From NCBI RefSeq assembly GCF_963678545.1, contig NZ_OY782870.1, forward strand, positions 1,674,001 through 1,738,000: 64,000 nucleotides of DNA, in the 5' to 3' direction. Both the position numbers and the translations under genes were made by a program. The notes below the pieces were generated by a model, which was not told the origin of the DNA, ran no database searches, and saw only the letters and a program-made list of their open reading frames with translations. Each line of letters starts with the position of its first letter. Positions within the stretch are counted from its first letter, which is position 1. This DNA is from an uncultured Methanomethylovorans sp. (GTDB lineage: Archaea > Halobacteriota > Methanosarcinia > Methanosarcinales > Methanosarcinaceae). Shown here piece after piece: positions 40,586 through 49,877 of the stretch.

Positions 40586-41590
40586 ATGGGACACAAAGCA
40601 GATAAGAACGTAAAAGATGAATCTCTTTTCACTAATAATATATCAGATAATAAGGAAGTAGAAAAGACCAATCTTAAAAAAGAAAAAGATACAAATGATC
40701 TTTCTTTGGAAAGATTACTTGAACCTGATACATCAGAAATGAAGAGTATAAAAACACTTCACAAAAAAGAAGAATATTCACCTTATTTATTTGCTTTTGA
40801 ATATCCTATTGCTTATTATTATCAAGAGTATGATCGGAAATTAACCGATAAAGAAGTGGTAAAGGTACTGCGACATATCAAAAAAGTTATTGGTGTCAAT
40901 CTATCTTGTTTTGATGACCCTTTGGGAGCAACTATACTTGAAGCTCTTGCAGAAGTACTTACTGAAAAACCCATCAGCAAACATGAATTATTGCTTGTAA
41001 TTGATTACATTTTATGGTGTATAGATAACCGTTCCTGGATGGGAGATAAGCAGTCATATGTAAAAGGACTGTGTTACATGTTCAATCTCTACAATGAACT
41101 TGAAGAAAGACAATATGTTCAACATATTGAAAAACTAGGTACGAAACTGGGCCTTGATAGGAATACTATCGATGGTTTGCTTATGAAAAACGAAGAACCT
41201 GTGGATAACACTGAAGAAGAGGATAAGACGGTACTTCTTGAAAGTGAATTCTTTGCCATGGATGACAAAACAAAAGTAGGTTTCCTGTTAGAACATGGTT
41301 ATGAGCATTTCAATCTTTTTGAAACATATGTCATTGAACTTGGGGAAAGAAAAGAGTTTGGCATTATAAAAGAGTTGGTAAACCATTATATTAAAAAATG
41401 TGATGATAAAACTGAGATATATGTGCTTGCAGGTACGGTCCTGTTCGAGGAAGACAAGAATCGTGCTAAAGGTTATTATTGTAAAGCTCTCCGCGAACTT
41501 GAACAAGATAACAATGTGCCTGAAAGAACAAAGACGGTAATCACAAAAGAATTAAAGAAACTGATTAAAAGATGTGACAAAAAGAATTGA
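40586..41590 (+). CDS. Uncharacterised helical protein
   Basis: A 334-residue soluble protein. Residues 1-60 are charged and probably disordered; from about 70 on it is all helical, with two blocks (70-195 and 235-330) divided by an acidic linker (EEPVDNTEEEDKT). The second block resembles TPR-like repeats (EIYVLAGTVLFEEDKNRAKGYYCKALREL). No enzyme motif, signal or membrane segment is present. The base composition is more A-rich than in the neighbours. It may be a lineage-specific scaffold; function unknown. Confidence 0.7.
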   Translation: MGHKADKNVKDESLFTNNISDNKEVEKTNLKKEKDTNDLSLERLLEPDTSEMKSIKTLHKKEEYSPYLFAFEYPIAYYYQEYDRKLTDKEVVKVLRHIKKVIGVNLSCFDDPLGATILEALAEVLTEKPISKHELLLVIDYILWCIDNRSWMGDKQSYVKGLCYMFNLYNELEERQYVQHIEKLGTKLGLDRNTIDGLLMKNEEPVDNTEEEDKTVLLESEFFAMDDKTKVGFLLEHGYEHFNLFETYVIELGERKEFGIIKELVNHYIKKCDDKTEIYVLAGTVLFEEDKNRAKGYYCKALRELEQDNNVPERTKTVITKELKKLIKRCDKKN

Positions 41591-41735
41591 TGTTAATGGG
41601 TAGGGAATATGTTCATGTGTTTAGATTAAATGCAATATAAATGGGTTCCAATTTGTGAGAATATTTAAATATCTTTGAACAACAGACTCATGTATCATAT
41701 TTTACCAAAATGCACTCTTAATAACCGGGGTTTTA

Positions 41736-42833
41736 ATGAAGCAAGTGAAAAAAGGCTTAGAGGGCGTTGTAGCTCTGGATACGCAAATTTCTTTTATCGA
41801 TGGTGTGCAGGGTATACTCAAATACAGAGGTATAGAAATAGAAAAGCTTGCAGATATGTCCTACGATGCAGTTTCTTACCTCCTTATATATGGAAGGATG
41901 CCTGTTGCAGAAGAATTGGGGGAGTTTTCTATTAACCTGCGCAAAGAGCGAAACGTGAACCCGCATCTCCTGGAAATGTTAAAGTTTTGTGATTTTGAGA
42001 ATGAATCCCTTGATGCCTTACGAACTGCCATTTCTGTATGTGCACATTTTGATGAAGATTCACATGATGTCTCAGAACAGGCCAACATTAGAAAGACCAT
42101 AAGGCTCATTGCCAGATTCCCTACAATGGTAGCTGCTTTCTACAGGATGGCAAATGGCTTGGAAGTAATCGCTCCAGACCTATCTCTTGCCCATGGCGCG
42201 AATTTCCTCTATATGCTAAGAGGTACTCATCCTACTGAGTTGGAAGCAGAAGCAATGGAAAAGGACTTTATTCTCAGTGCAGAGCATGAACTTAACCCTT
42301 CGACATTCGCCTTAAGGATAACGGCTTCCACGCTTTCTGATATGCACTCTGCCATAATATCTGGTCTCTGTACTCTCAAAGGGCCTCTGCACGGTGGAGC
42401 AAGGAAAGGAGTGATGGATATGCTGGATGATATTAGCTCAACAAGCAACATTGGAGTATATGTTCAGCAGCATCTGGAACACAAGCAGAGAATAATGGGT
42501 TTTGGACACAGAGTTTATAAAACTTATGATCCCCGGGCCCGTATCTATAAGGATATTGCAATGAGAGTGGCCATTGAAAAAGGTGATAGTCGCTGGTTTG
42601 ACCTTGCCCGGGAAATAGAGTCAGCAATGTACCATGAAATGGTCGAGAACAAACATAAGCCTATTTATCCAAATGTTGATTTTTACTCAGGGGTGCTGTA
42701 CAAGGACTTGGAGATTCCTTCATATCTTGCAACTTCTATCTTTGCCATAGGAAGGATATCAGGATGGATAGCTCATTGTCTTGAGCAATATGCTGATAAT
42801 AAGGTAATAAGGCCAAGGGCACATTTCGTTTAA
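41736..42833 (+). CDS. gltA: Citrate synthase (Si type)
   Basis: It condenses acetyl-CoA with oxaloacetate, feeding 2-oxoglutarate and glutamate synthesis. The 365-residue protein has the short archaeal/Gram-positive form. Catalytic residues are His219 (GPLHGGARKG), His258 (GFGHRVYKTYDPRA) and Asp315 (YPNVDFYSG), with SAEHELNPSTF around 184. Start ATG 41736 follows GGGGTTTT. It stands alone. Confidence 0.94.
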   Translation: MKQVKKGLEGVVALDTQISFIDGVQGILKYRGIEIEKLADMSYDAVSYLLIYGRMPVAEELGEFSINLRKERNVNPHLLEMLKFCDFENESLDALRTAISVCAHFDEDSHDVSEQANIRKTIRLIARFPTMVAAFYRMANGLEVIAPDLSLAHGANFLYMLRGTHPTELEAEAMEKDFILSAEHELNPSTFALRITASTLSDMHSAIISGLCTLKGPLHGGARKGVMDMLDDISSTSNIGVYVQQHLEHKQRIMGFGHRVYKTYDPRARIYKDIAMRVAIEKGDSRWFDLAREIESAMYHEMVENKHKPIYPNVDFYSGVLYKDLEIPSYLATSIFAIGRISGWIAHCLEQYADNKVIRPRAHFV

Positions 42834-43188
42834 AAATCGAAAAGTATCAATTTGGCATGGTTGAAGATGGAGTTTAGAAAACTGACAAGTATATATAAAA
42901 GGCTTAATATGTTTTTCAAAGGATTATGGGGTCTTACTTGTTTTATCTTGATTTGGAAGAAGTTATAAGAGAAGTTTTAAGACGGGTTTATCGAAATTCT
43001 CTACAGATATTCCAGAGCTTTGGTGGCAAGCACAGCAAACAGTTCTGTTTTCAAGAGGGAAGCTAGTATCCTTTCAACCTCTTTTTCACACTTGTACATT
43101 CATTTCTCCCTTCACCGTATTATAATCCACAATTCTTTACATATCTTAATATTGGAAGACTTGTTAACAATAAAAGCGGAGGTATTGT
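42834..43188. other. Intergenic region between citrate synthase and DUF2892 gene
   Basis: The 355 bases contain a TATA-like AGTATATATAAAAGG (42890-42904) followed by a possible small gene at 42926-43066. The last 100 bases hold only the ribosome site of the next gene (GGAGG near 43178). Confidence 0.5.
42926..43066 (+). CDS. Possible 46-residue small protein
   Basis: An open frame starting MGSYLFYLDLEEVIREVLR has AAAGGA just before its ATG and a good TATA-like box about 25-30 bases upstream, so it could be transcribed with a very short leader. It is helical and amphipathic at the N-terminus, with one Cys near the end. No homologue is known to me. The evidence is only signals plus an open frame of 46 codons, which may occur by chance. 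Confidence 0.3.
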   Translation: MGSYLFYLDLEEVIREVLRRVYRNSLQIFQSFGGKHSKQFCFQEGS

Positions 43189-43419
43189 ATGAACCTGAAA
43201 GAAGCATTGACCCAGGAGAACGTGGGTGGGTATGACCTACTATTAAGAGCTTTAATAGGTTCTGTAGCAATAGTTGTACTTGCTTTGGACCTGATAGAAC
43301 CTGGATTATGGAAATGGATAACAGCCTTGATAGCATTCATAGGACTGTTTACCGGAATGACAAGACATTGCATACCTTATTTACTTATAGGATTCAGCAC
43401 AGCTGACAGGAAAAAGTAG
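43189..43419 (+). CDS. DUF2892 (YgaP-type) small membrane protein
   Basis: The 76-residue protein matches the two-helix inner-membrane DUF2892 domain: NVGGYDLLLRALIGSVAIVV, then ITALIAFIGLFTGMTRHCIPYLLIGFST with the conserved R-x-C-P-Y-like motif (RHCIPY). In bacteria the domain is often fused to rhodanese; here it is free. A GGAGG site precedes ATG 43189. Role unknown. Confidence 0.85.
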   Translation: MNLKEALTQENVGGYDLLLRALIGSVAIVVLALDLIEPGLWKWITALIAFIGLFTGMTRHCIPYLLIGFSTADRKK

Positions 43420-43438
43420 TCAAAAGTGAGTTTACCTT

Positions 43439-44731
43439 TTATAAATCGTCTTTTTTGGAATAATCCAGTTTGAAAGATAACAGAAAAACACCTAATATAA
43501 TCGAAGCTGCGATAAAAAAGGTACCTGTATCGAAAAAGGAGAACATGAACCCTCCAGCTACAAGTCCTACAATACTGGCTAGACTGGTAAAACTGGTAGA
43601 AACACCTTGTACAGCTCCTTGAAATTCTTTTTTTGCTGTTTTGGAGAGTATGGACATTAATGAAGGCCACATAAATCCGTTACCAAACGCAAAGAAAACC
43701 AGTGAGATATATGTGAGAAAATTGGTACCGTAAACAAGCAACACAAAATTAACAGTTAGCATAAAGCTTCCAAAAGTAAGAAGTGAGTAGTCTGAATATC
43801 GTTTGCTTACCCATGAAAGCATAGGCCCCTCAACAAAGACAAGCAAAAGGCTTAATGCCGAAAAATATAAGCCAAGAGAAGCTGAATTCCATTTAAGGTT
43901 GTTTGCGGCGTGTACCGGAAAAGCCGTATAGAAAAGATTGTAACTCAAGAATATAAGGAAATAAATAACTAAAAGGCGAAAAATACCTTTCATCCTCATT
44001 ACTTCCAAAAAACCTGGTTTATTCGAAACAAGTAAGCTAATTTTTTTTTTATCAGAATCTTCTGCCTCACTGCTCTTAATAAGGGGAACTACATGCAAAG
44101 TATGTTCACTGGATTCGGGCAATAGAAAAATAGTCATCAAAATTCCTGCAAATGAAATGAGGACTGCAACAATAACAGGAAGGATTTCACCGTATACTGT
44201 CACACTTAATATGCCTGCAAGTGCAGGACCGAAGATAAAACCCAGATTCGTTGAAACTGAAAGTTTACCATATACACTGCTTCTGTCTGCATCACTAGTG
44301 ATATCTGCAAGATAAGCATTAGCAACAGATACATTTCCTCCGGTTATACCATCAAAAGCTCGGGCTATTAAAATGAAAAGCAAAGGCACTGTGAGGACAA
44401 AAGTACCTAACGAAACAGACTTCACATCGATGATTTTGGTGACTGGAATGATCATGGCAGCCAGAAAAATAATCCAGGAAATGAGAGTGCCTACCTGACT
44501 CACCAATAGTATCTTTTTTCTACCATATGTATCAGACCATCGGCCAAGCAATGGTCCTCCTACTAGCTGAAAAACAGGATACATAGAAGCTGTCAGGCCA
44601 TAAATTACTGCATTGCCTCCCAATCTTTCCACAAGAAATATCAGAAACGGAAGAACAAGGCTCAAACCAAAGGTACCTATGAAATTAACAGTAAGCAGAG
44701 GGTATATGGAAATCTTAGATTCCGCCATCAT
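43439..44731 (-). CDS. MFS transporter
   Basis: A 430-residue major facilitator permease with 12 predicted helices. The loop 2-3 motif is GRWSDTYGRKKIL, and IARAFDGITGGNVSVANAYLADIT resembles the TetA/drug-antiporter group, as does GAVQGVSTSFTSLASIVG. A central loop (about 205-230) is charged. Probable proton-linked efflux; the substrate is not visible. It is unrelated in context to the other MFS gene. Confidence 0.88.
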   Translation of the reverse strand: MMAESKISIYPLLTVNFIGTFGLSLVLPFLIFLVERLGGNAVIYGLTASMYPVFQLVGGPLLGRWSDTYGRKKILLVSQVGTLISWIIFLAAMIIPVTKIIDVKSVSLGTFVLTVPLLFILIARAFDGITGGNVSVANAYLADITSDADRSSVYGKLSVSTNLGFIFGPALAGILSVTVYGEILPVIVAVLISFAGILMTIFLLPESSEHTLHVVPLIKSSEAEDSDKKKISLLVSNKPGFLEVMRMKGIFRLLVIYFLIFLSYNLFYTAFPVHAANNLKWNSASLGLYFSALSLLLVFVEGPMLSWVSKRYSDYSLLTFGSFMLTVNFVLLVYGTNFLTYISLVFFAFGNGFMWPSLMSILSKTAKKEFQGAVQGVSTSFTSLASIVGLVAGGFMFSFFDTGTFFIAASIILGVFLLSFKLDYSKKDDL

Positions 44732-44815
44732 TCAATATATTGCGTGTGTATATATAAGAAATTTTGTAAAGGCATCTAAGAAACACATTTATGCCATACA
44801 TCATCATTCATAGAC

Positions 44816-45523
44816 ATGGAAGAACTGTATCTTGAAGACTGTTATATTAAAGAGTTCGATGCAATAGTAGAGAGCGTCATTGATGAAAAATATGTGATCC
44901 TGAATATGACAGCTTTTTATCCTGAAGCCGGTGGGCAGCCTTGTGACACAGGGTTTCTGCACTGTGAAGGTAAAGAATATACTGTAATTAGCGTGAAGAA
45001 GGTGGATGGAAAAGTAAGCCATGAAATTGGAATTACCGGCTTAAAAGAAGGATATTCGGTAAAAGGAGTAATAAACTGGGATAGGAGATATTTGCTGATG
45101 CGCTATCATACGGCATGTCATATCCTAAGTGCCATTATACATAGCGAAACCGGTGCAAAGATCAGTGGGAATCAGTTAGCTGAGGATAAAACCCGAGTGG
45201 ATTTTTTACTTGAGGAATTCGACAGGGAACAGTTGAAGGCTTACGAGGCAAAAGTTAATTACGTGATTGGTAAAAAAATTCCAGTAAGCATAAGAATAAT
45301 GAGTCGTGAAGAGGCTTTTCAGATACCTTCAGTAGTAAAACTTAAGGATGCTTTTCCTCCAGAAACTTTACAGATTAGAGTGATCACCATTCCTGAAATA
45401 GACAGGCAGGCTTGCGGAGGGACACATGTTGCCAACACTGGAGAAATACCTCATATAGAGTTATTCAAAGCCGAAAATAAAGGAAAGAACAATAGAAGAG
45501 CATATTTCCGGTTCAAAGAATAA
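44816..45523 (+). CDS. alaX: Alanyl-tRNA editing protein AlaX
   Basis: A free editing domain that hydrolyses Ser-tRNA(Ala) or Gly-tRNA(Ala). At 235 residues it is the medium AlaX-M form: an N-terminal AlaRS-like barrel (MTAFYPEAGGQPCDTG) and the editing core with zinc ligands His98 and His102 (RYHTACHILSA) and Cys200 and His204 (QACGGTHVANTGEI). It starts at ATG 44816, divergent from the MFS gene. Confidence 0.93.
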   Translation: MEELYLEDCYIKEFDAIVESVIDEKYVILNMTAFYPEAGGQPCDTGFLHCEGKEYTVISVKKVDGKVSHEIGITGLKEGYSVKGVINWDRRYLLMRYHTACHILSAIIHSETGAKISGNQLAEDKTRVDFLLEEFDREQLKAYEAKVNYVIGKKIPVSIRIMSREEAFQIPSVVKLKDAFPPETLQIRVITIPEIDRQACGGTHVANTGEIPHIELFKAENKGKNNRRAYFRFKE

Positions 45524-45729
45524 TTGCATGATTCTTACATAGTAAGGACTAAAACTTTGCTGGCAGAAGGAAGATATATGTATGTAAAATATCTTTTCTG
45601 CTCTACTATTGGAACAACAACTGCTAAATATGCTTGCATAGTAGTTAGAATTGTATTAAATTTGCTCAAATAGGTGGAAATTGGCTTAAGTCGCCATGAC
45701 CATATCATCCATTTACAGGAGACATACAG

Positions 45730-47301
45730 ATGAAGATATTAGTCAGTGATCCATTGTCCGAGGAAGGCTTATCAATGCTCCAGAAACATTTCGATGTAGA
45801 TGTTATCACGGGCTTGTCAGAAAGTGAGCTAGCAGTTAAAATAGCAAACTACGACGCTCTGGTTATCCGCAGTGGAACACAGGTCACAAGAAAGGTTATT
45901 GAGGCTACCACAAATCTCAAGATCATAGGCCGTGCAGGGGTAGGCGTGGACAATGTGGATGTTGAAGCAGCTACTGAAAAAGGTATAATCGTTACTAATG
46001 CACCAGAAGGGAACATGCTTTCTGCTGCTGAACACACCATTGCTATGATGATGTCCATGGCAAGGAATATACCGCAGGCAAACGCTTCAATGAAAGCTGG
46101 AAAATGGGAACGTAAGAATTTCATGGGCGTTGAAGTCAATGGTAAGATCTTAGGAGTGATCGGCCTTGGGCGCATTGGAGCAGAGGTAGCTAAAAGAGCA
46201 CAAGGGCTCAATATGACTATAATGGGATATGACCCATACATATCACAAGAGAAAGCACATGAACTTGGTATAAAGCTTGCTACAGTAAGAGAGATTGCAG
46301 AAGCTGCTGACTTTATCACAGTACATACTCCTCTTACCAAAGAGACAAGGAATATCCTTGATGCTGAGGAATTCAACGTCATGAAGAAAACTGCAAGAGT
46401 TATCAACTGTGCCCGTGGAGGTATTATCAATGAAGAAGCTCTTGCAGATGCACTTAAAAGTGGAAAGATCACAGGAGCAGCACTTGATGTATATATCAAT
46501 GAACCTCCAAAGGATAGTCCCTTGCTAGAATGCGATAGCCTGATTATGACACCTCATCTGGGAGCTTCCACCGAAGAGGCACAGATCAATGTGGCTATTA
46601 CCATAGCTGAAGAAGTAATTTCAGTTCTGAATGGTGGGACTGCAAAGAATGCGATTAATATACCTTCTGTAAAACCAGAGGTAATGAGAGTTCTTGCACC
46701 CTATATCAATCTTGCAGAGACCATGGCAGATGTATGTGCCCAGTTACTTGGAACCAGTTATGAGAAAGTAGAAATATCATATAATGGAGAAATCGCTGGA
46801 AAGGACACCAGGCCAGTTACAGTTGCCGCTTTGAAGGGAATGCTGCAGAGTGCAATGGGTTCAAGTGTGAACTATGTAAATGCTCCTGCTGTTGCAAAAT
46901 CAAGAAAGATCGAAGTAAGAGAGAGCAAGTCCGAAACTTCCGAAGAAAGAGCTTCCGAAATCCACATCAAACTTAGCAGCAATAGTGAATCAGTGTCTGT
47001 TGCCGGGACCATGATAGGGAACGAAACTCGAATAATTGGAATTGATGGGGAACGCGTTGACATAATTCCATCTGGATATATGATAGTTGCCAAGCACATC
47101 AACAGGCCTAACGTAATAGGGCCATGCTGTATGGTACTTGGGAAGAACAACATTAACATATCTGGAATGCAGGTTGGTAGGGCAGCAATAGGAGGAGTTA
47201 CAATTATGACTCTCAATGTTGATTCTGAAGTCTCACCGGCTATTCTGGAAGAAATGCGTAGCATTGAAGGAATAATTAACGCAAAACTTGTCAAGCTCTG
47301 A
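45730..47301 (+). CDS. serA: D-3-phosphoglycerate dehydrogenase
   Basis: The first enzyme of serine synthesis, oxidising 3-phosphoglycerate. The 523 residues comprise substrate and NAD domains (Rossmann GLGRIG at 145-150; INCARGGIINEEAL; HLGASTEEAQ with the catalytic His), an intervening ASB domain, and a C-terminal ACT domain (about 450-523: PNVIGPCCMVLGKNNINISG) for serine feedback. AGGAG precedes ATG 45730. It stands alone. Confidence 0.95.
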   Translation: MKILVSDPLSEEGLSMLQKHFDVDVITGLSESELAVKIANYDALVIRSGTQVTRKVIEATTNLKIIGRAGVGVDNVDVEAATEKGIIVTNAPEGNMLSAAEHTIAMMMSMARNIPQANASMKAGKWERKNFMGVEVNGKILGVIGLGRIGAEVAKRAQGLNMTIMGYDPYISQEKAHELGIKLATVREIAEAADFITVHTPLTKETRNILDAEEFNVMKKTARVINCARGGIINEEALADALKSGKITGAALDVYINEPPKDSPLLECDSLIMTPHLGASTEEAQINVAITIAEEVISVLNGGTAKNAINIPSVKPEVMRVLAPYINLAETMADVCAQLLGTSYEKVEISYNGEIAGKDTRPVTVAALKGMLQSAMGSSVNYVNAPAVAKSRKIEVRESKSETSEERASEIHIKLSSNSESVSVAGTMIGNETRIIGIDGERVDIIPSGYMIVAKHINRPNVIGPCCMVLGKNNINISGMQVGRAAIGGVTIMTLNVDSEVSPAILEEMRSIEGIINAKLVKL

Positions 47302-47358
47302 TAGGCATAAATATTTAAAAGACGTATATGGTAATATGACCCATCCAAGGTCCAAACC

Positions 47359-47838
47359 ATGAGAAAACGCATATATCACAAATTCCCACATCGGGAGATC
47401 GAGTTCGAACAGAAGTACCGGTATCACTCGGATCTTCCCTACCTTGTGAAAGTAATGGCTAACATGGACGGAAAATTCGGAATGTTTGTCACCGAATCTG
47501 TTGCTCAAAGAGGGCACCGGATACAGGCAAAAAGGGAAATCTGTGTGGAAATTGTGTGTAATGGTGTCGACTTTGAACCACTCAATTATAAGAATTTAGA
47601 TCAGATGATCGACGCGATCGAAACTGAAGGTATAATTGATTTCAAGGTGACCCTTAACTATAGTTACCTGGATGGGAAATATAACCGTGTGCCTTTCAGA
47701 GGAGATATTTATCTTGTGCGTGCTCTCCTTGAGAATGAAGTGCTTGTACTGCAAATACACCGGATAGAAGGACCTGGCAGGACAGAAGCCGGGAGAGTTG
47801 CAGATACCATTATAGAGGAAATTAGGCGCGGTTCCTGA
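47359..47838 (+). CDS. Conserved archaeal protein of unknown function
   Basis: A 159-residue basic alpha/beta protein without signal or membrane segment. Its stop codon shares a base with the next start (TGATG), so it is coupled to the DUF2240 gene. TATA-like ATATTTAAAAG (about 47308-47318) suggests its own promoter with a short leader. The sequence (for instance KVTLNYSYLDGKYNRVPFRG) does not recall any named family to me. Confidence 0.7.
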   Translation: MRKRIYHKFPHREIEFEQKYRYHSDLPYLVKVMANMDGKFGMFVTESVAQRGHRIQAKREICVEIVCNGVDFEPLNYKNLDQMIDAIETEGIIDFKVTLNYSYLDGKYNRVPFRGDIYLVRALLENEVLVLQIHRIEGPGRTEAGRVADTIIEEIRRGS

Positions 47839-48305
47839 TGGATGAGTTTCTATACGTTGTAGCAGCACCATTCAAACAACATGCTGCAAGTTTTATTTCA
47901 ATAAGGGATTTTGAATTTGCCCTTTCTTTTGGTTTGAAATGGATGTCTCCAGAAAATGCTTCAAAGGTTAGGGATGCTGCCCTTAGCCTACGACTATTGG
48001 AGATTAATGAGAACAAGCTGGTTCCAACATTCGATATAGGAATAATAGAGATCCCTCGTGGTTTTCGCCCTTCGGAAAGCATATTTCATGAAAAGCCTTT
48101 GATAGAACAGATCATGGCAATGATAGCTGCCTGTTCTGGAATGGACAACAGAAATGTAGCTGCTCTGATAAGTCGTAAACAGGAAAAACTGGGGGATATG
48201 GTGGATATTGAAATTGCAGCACTTGTGGTGGCTAAGGAAATAGGATGTGACATAAGCAAGATCTACCTCAAAGTAATGGCAGACATGTTTCCAAATATGA
48301 AATGA
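47838..48305 (+). CDS. DUF2240 family archaeal protein
   Basis: A 155-residue archaeal protein matching DUF2240 in layout: a small helical domain at the N-terminus (VAAPFKQHAASFISIRDFEFALSF), a middle GLKWMSPENASKVRDAALSL, the FDIGIIEIPRGFRPSE turn, and a helical tail. Function is unknown; genes of this family tend to lie by DNA- or translation-related genes. It is coupled to the preceding unknown gene and precedes rpl18e by about 140 bases. Confidence 0.75.
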   Translation: MDEFLYVVAAPFKQHAASFISIRDFEFALSFGLKWMSPENASKVRDAALSLRLLEINENKLVPTFDIGIIEIPRGFRPSESIFHEKPLIEQIMAMIAACSGMDNRNVAALISRKQEKLGDMVDIEIAALVVAKEIGCDISKIYLKVMADMFPNMK

Positions 48306-48348
48306 GCCACACAATCTTTATGTACTAGTAATAGTATTCAAGACTCAG

Positions 48349-48448
48349 ATGTCCTTATGGACATGGAATACCCTGAAGAACACTCATGGATGTTCGAACG
48401 TGGTTTACCCGCGTGAGTAAGGTCCGGATGATCTTGCGGAGGGACATT
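48349..48448 (+). promoter_or_regulatory. Structured leader upstream of rpl18e
   Basis: The 143 bases before rpl18e include a hairpin ATGTCC-TTAT-GGACAT (48349-48364), a weaker pair GAACA/TGTTC (48378-48382 with 48391-48395) and a strong ribosome site GGAGGGAC. A TATA-like CTTTATGTA (about 48316) would give a transcript of about 100 leader bases. This could be a ribosomal-protein autoregulatory leader. Confidence 0.35.
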
Positions 48449-48829
48449 ATGGGAAATAAGACACAAAGAAAAGTTACAAGAAAAACTAACCCCAGAATAC
48501 CTGAACTGATATCCACTCTTAAAGAAGAGTCAAGGAATAATGATGTTCTTATCTGGAGAGACATTGCAAAGAGACTTGAGAAGCCAAGCCGTAAGTATGC
48601 TCAGGTTAATCTTAGTAAGATCAACAGATATGCAAAGGAAGGAGAAGTTGTACTTATACCCGGTAAAGTACTGGGTGCTGGTGAACTGAACATATCAGTG
48701 ACAATTGCTGCACTTGATTTCAGTGGTACAGCTATTGACAAGATAAATGAGATCGGTGGCAAATACCTGACAATAGAGCAGGTCCTTGAAGAGAATCCAA
48801 AGGGTTCAAAAATAAGGATACTGCAGTAA
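48449..48829 (+). CDS. rpl18e: Ribosomal protein L18e
   Basis: Archaeal/eukaryotic large-subunit protein, 126 residues from ATG 48449 ([20 protein letters not shown]). The family features [17 protein letters not shown] and [14 protein letters not shown] are seen. The frame is open 63 bases further upstream, but GGAGGG eight bases before ATG 48449 decides the start. It opens the ribosomal/RNA-polymerase operon; rpoD, which often precedes it in euryarchaea, is not here. Confidence 0.95.
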   Translation: MGNKTQRKVTRKTNPRIPELISTLKEESRNNDVLIWRDIAKRLEKPSRKYAQVNLSKINRYAKEGEVVLIPGKVLGAGELNISVTIAALDFSGTAIDKINEIGGKYLTIEQVLEENPKGSKIRILQ

Positions 48830-48841
48830 GAGGTGTTGAAG

Positions 48842-49261
48842 ATGACAATAATCGATGCCAATGGGCTTATTCTGGGAAGGCTTGCAAGCGATGTGGCAAA
48901 GAGGCTGCTCGCTGGAGAAAAAATTGATATAATTAATGCTGAAAAGGCAGTGATTTCCGGTTCAAAGCTCGATACAATAGCAGAATATAGAGGAAAGATC
49001 GAGACTGGTTCTACTGAATTTGGACCACACTTCCCCAAAAGACCGGACCGTATACTGAAGAGGACAATCCGGGGAATGGTGCCATACAGGAGAGCAAGAG
49101 GACGCGATGCAATGGCACGCTTGAAAGTCCATGTTGGAATCCCGCTTGAACTAAAGAATGAGGAAATTATACAGATTGCCGAAGCAAATATGAAGAGGCT
49201 TAGTTCTAACAAGTACATGAGACTTGGAGATATAAGCACAAAGATAGGCGGCAAGTTCTAA
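48842..49261 (+). CDS. rpl13: Ribosomal protein L13
   Basis: Archaeal L13 (uL13), 139 residues from ATG 48842. Family motifs: [43 protein letters not shown] and [17 protein letters not shown]. The frame also offers GTG 48833, but GAGGTG at 48830-48835 fits the ATG. It lies 12 bases after rpl18e. Confidence 0.96.
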   Translation: MTIIDANGLILGRLASDVAKRLLAGEKIDIINAEKAVISGSKLDTIAEYRGKIETGSTEFGPHFPKRPDRILKRTIRGMVPYRRARGRDAMARLKVHVGIPLELKNEEIIQIAEANMKRLSSNKYMRLGDISTKIGGKF

Positions 49262-49272
49262 GGAGGATTATC

Positions 49273-49677
49273 ATGTCAAACAAAGTAGTAAATTCATCAG
49301 GTAAGAACAAAACCGCAATTGCCCGTGCTACTATCCAGAAAGGGGTAGGCAGAACTCGCATTAACAAGAAACCTGTCGAGATATATGAACCAGAATTCGC
49401 AAAGATGAAGATCTACGAATCCCTAATGCTTGCAGGAGAGATTGCAGAGGGAATAGATATCGATGTGAAAGTAAGTGGTGGGGGTATCATCGGACAGGCC
49501 AATGCTATAAGAACAGCGATTGCAAGAGGCATAGTTGAATGGGCCAACGATACTAACCTTCGTGATGCTTATATGACATATGATCGTAACCTCCTTGTAA
49601 ACGACTCCAGGCAGAAAGAAACAAAGAAGTTTGGTGGGCCTGGCGCACGTGCTAAGTATCAGAAATCATACAGGTAA
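49273..49677 (+). CDS. rps9: Ribosomal protein S9
   Basis: Archaeal S9 (uS9), 134 residues, with the C-terminal tail [14 protein letters not shown] reaching the P-site t[19 protein letters not shown] and [20 protein letters not shown] are typical. GGAGG precedes its ATG 49273, 12 bases after rpl13. Confidence 0.97.
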   Translation: MSNKVVNSSGKNKTAIARATIQKGVGRTRINKKPVEIYEPEFAKMKIYESLMLAGEIAEGIDIDVKVSGGGIIGQANAIRTAIARGIVEWANDTNLRDAYMTYDRNLLVNDSRQKETKKFGGPGARAKYQKSYR

Positions 49678-49688
49678 GGCATACATAG

Positions 49689-49877
49689 ATGATACCAGTC
49701 CGTTGTTTCAGTTGTGGAAAAGTAATTGCGAGCAGCTGGGATGAATACAAGAGGAGAACAAAAGACGGCGAAGATCCTGCCCGGGTCATGGATGACCTGG
49801 GAATTACACGTTACTGCTGCCGTCGTATACTCCTGTCCCACGTAGAGCTTGTAGATACACTGGCACCATATCAGTAA
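49689..49877 (+). CDS. rpoN: RNA polymerase subunit Rpo10 (RpoN)
   Basis: A 62-residue zinc-bundle subunit of archaeal RNA polymerase (Rpb10 homologue). All marks are present: [13 protein letters not shown] with CxxC, and [16 protein letters not shown] with CC. The TAA stop (49875-49877) is followed without a gap by the first base of tRNA-Pro. Confidence 0.97.
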   Translation: MIPVRCFSCGKVIASSWDEYKRRTKDGEDPARVMDDLGITRYCCRRILLSHVELVDTLAPYQ

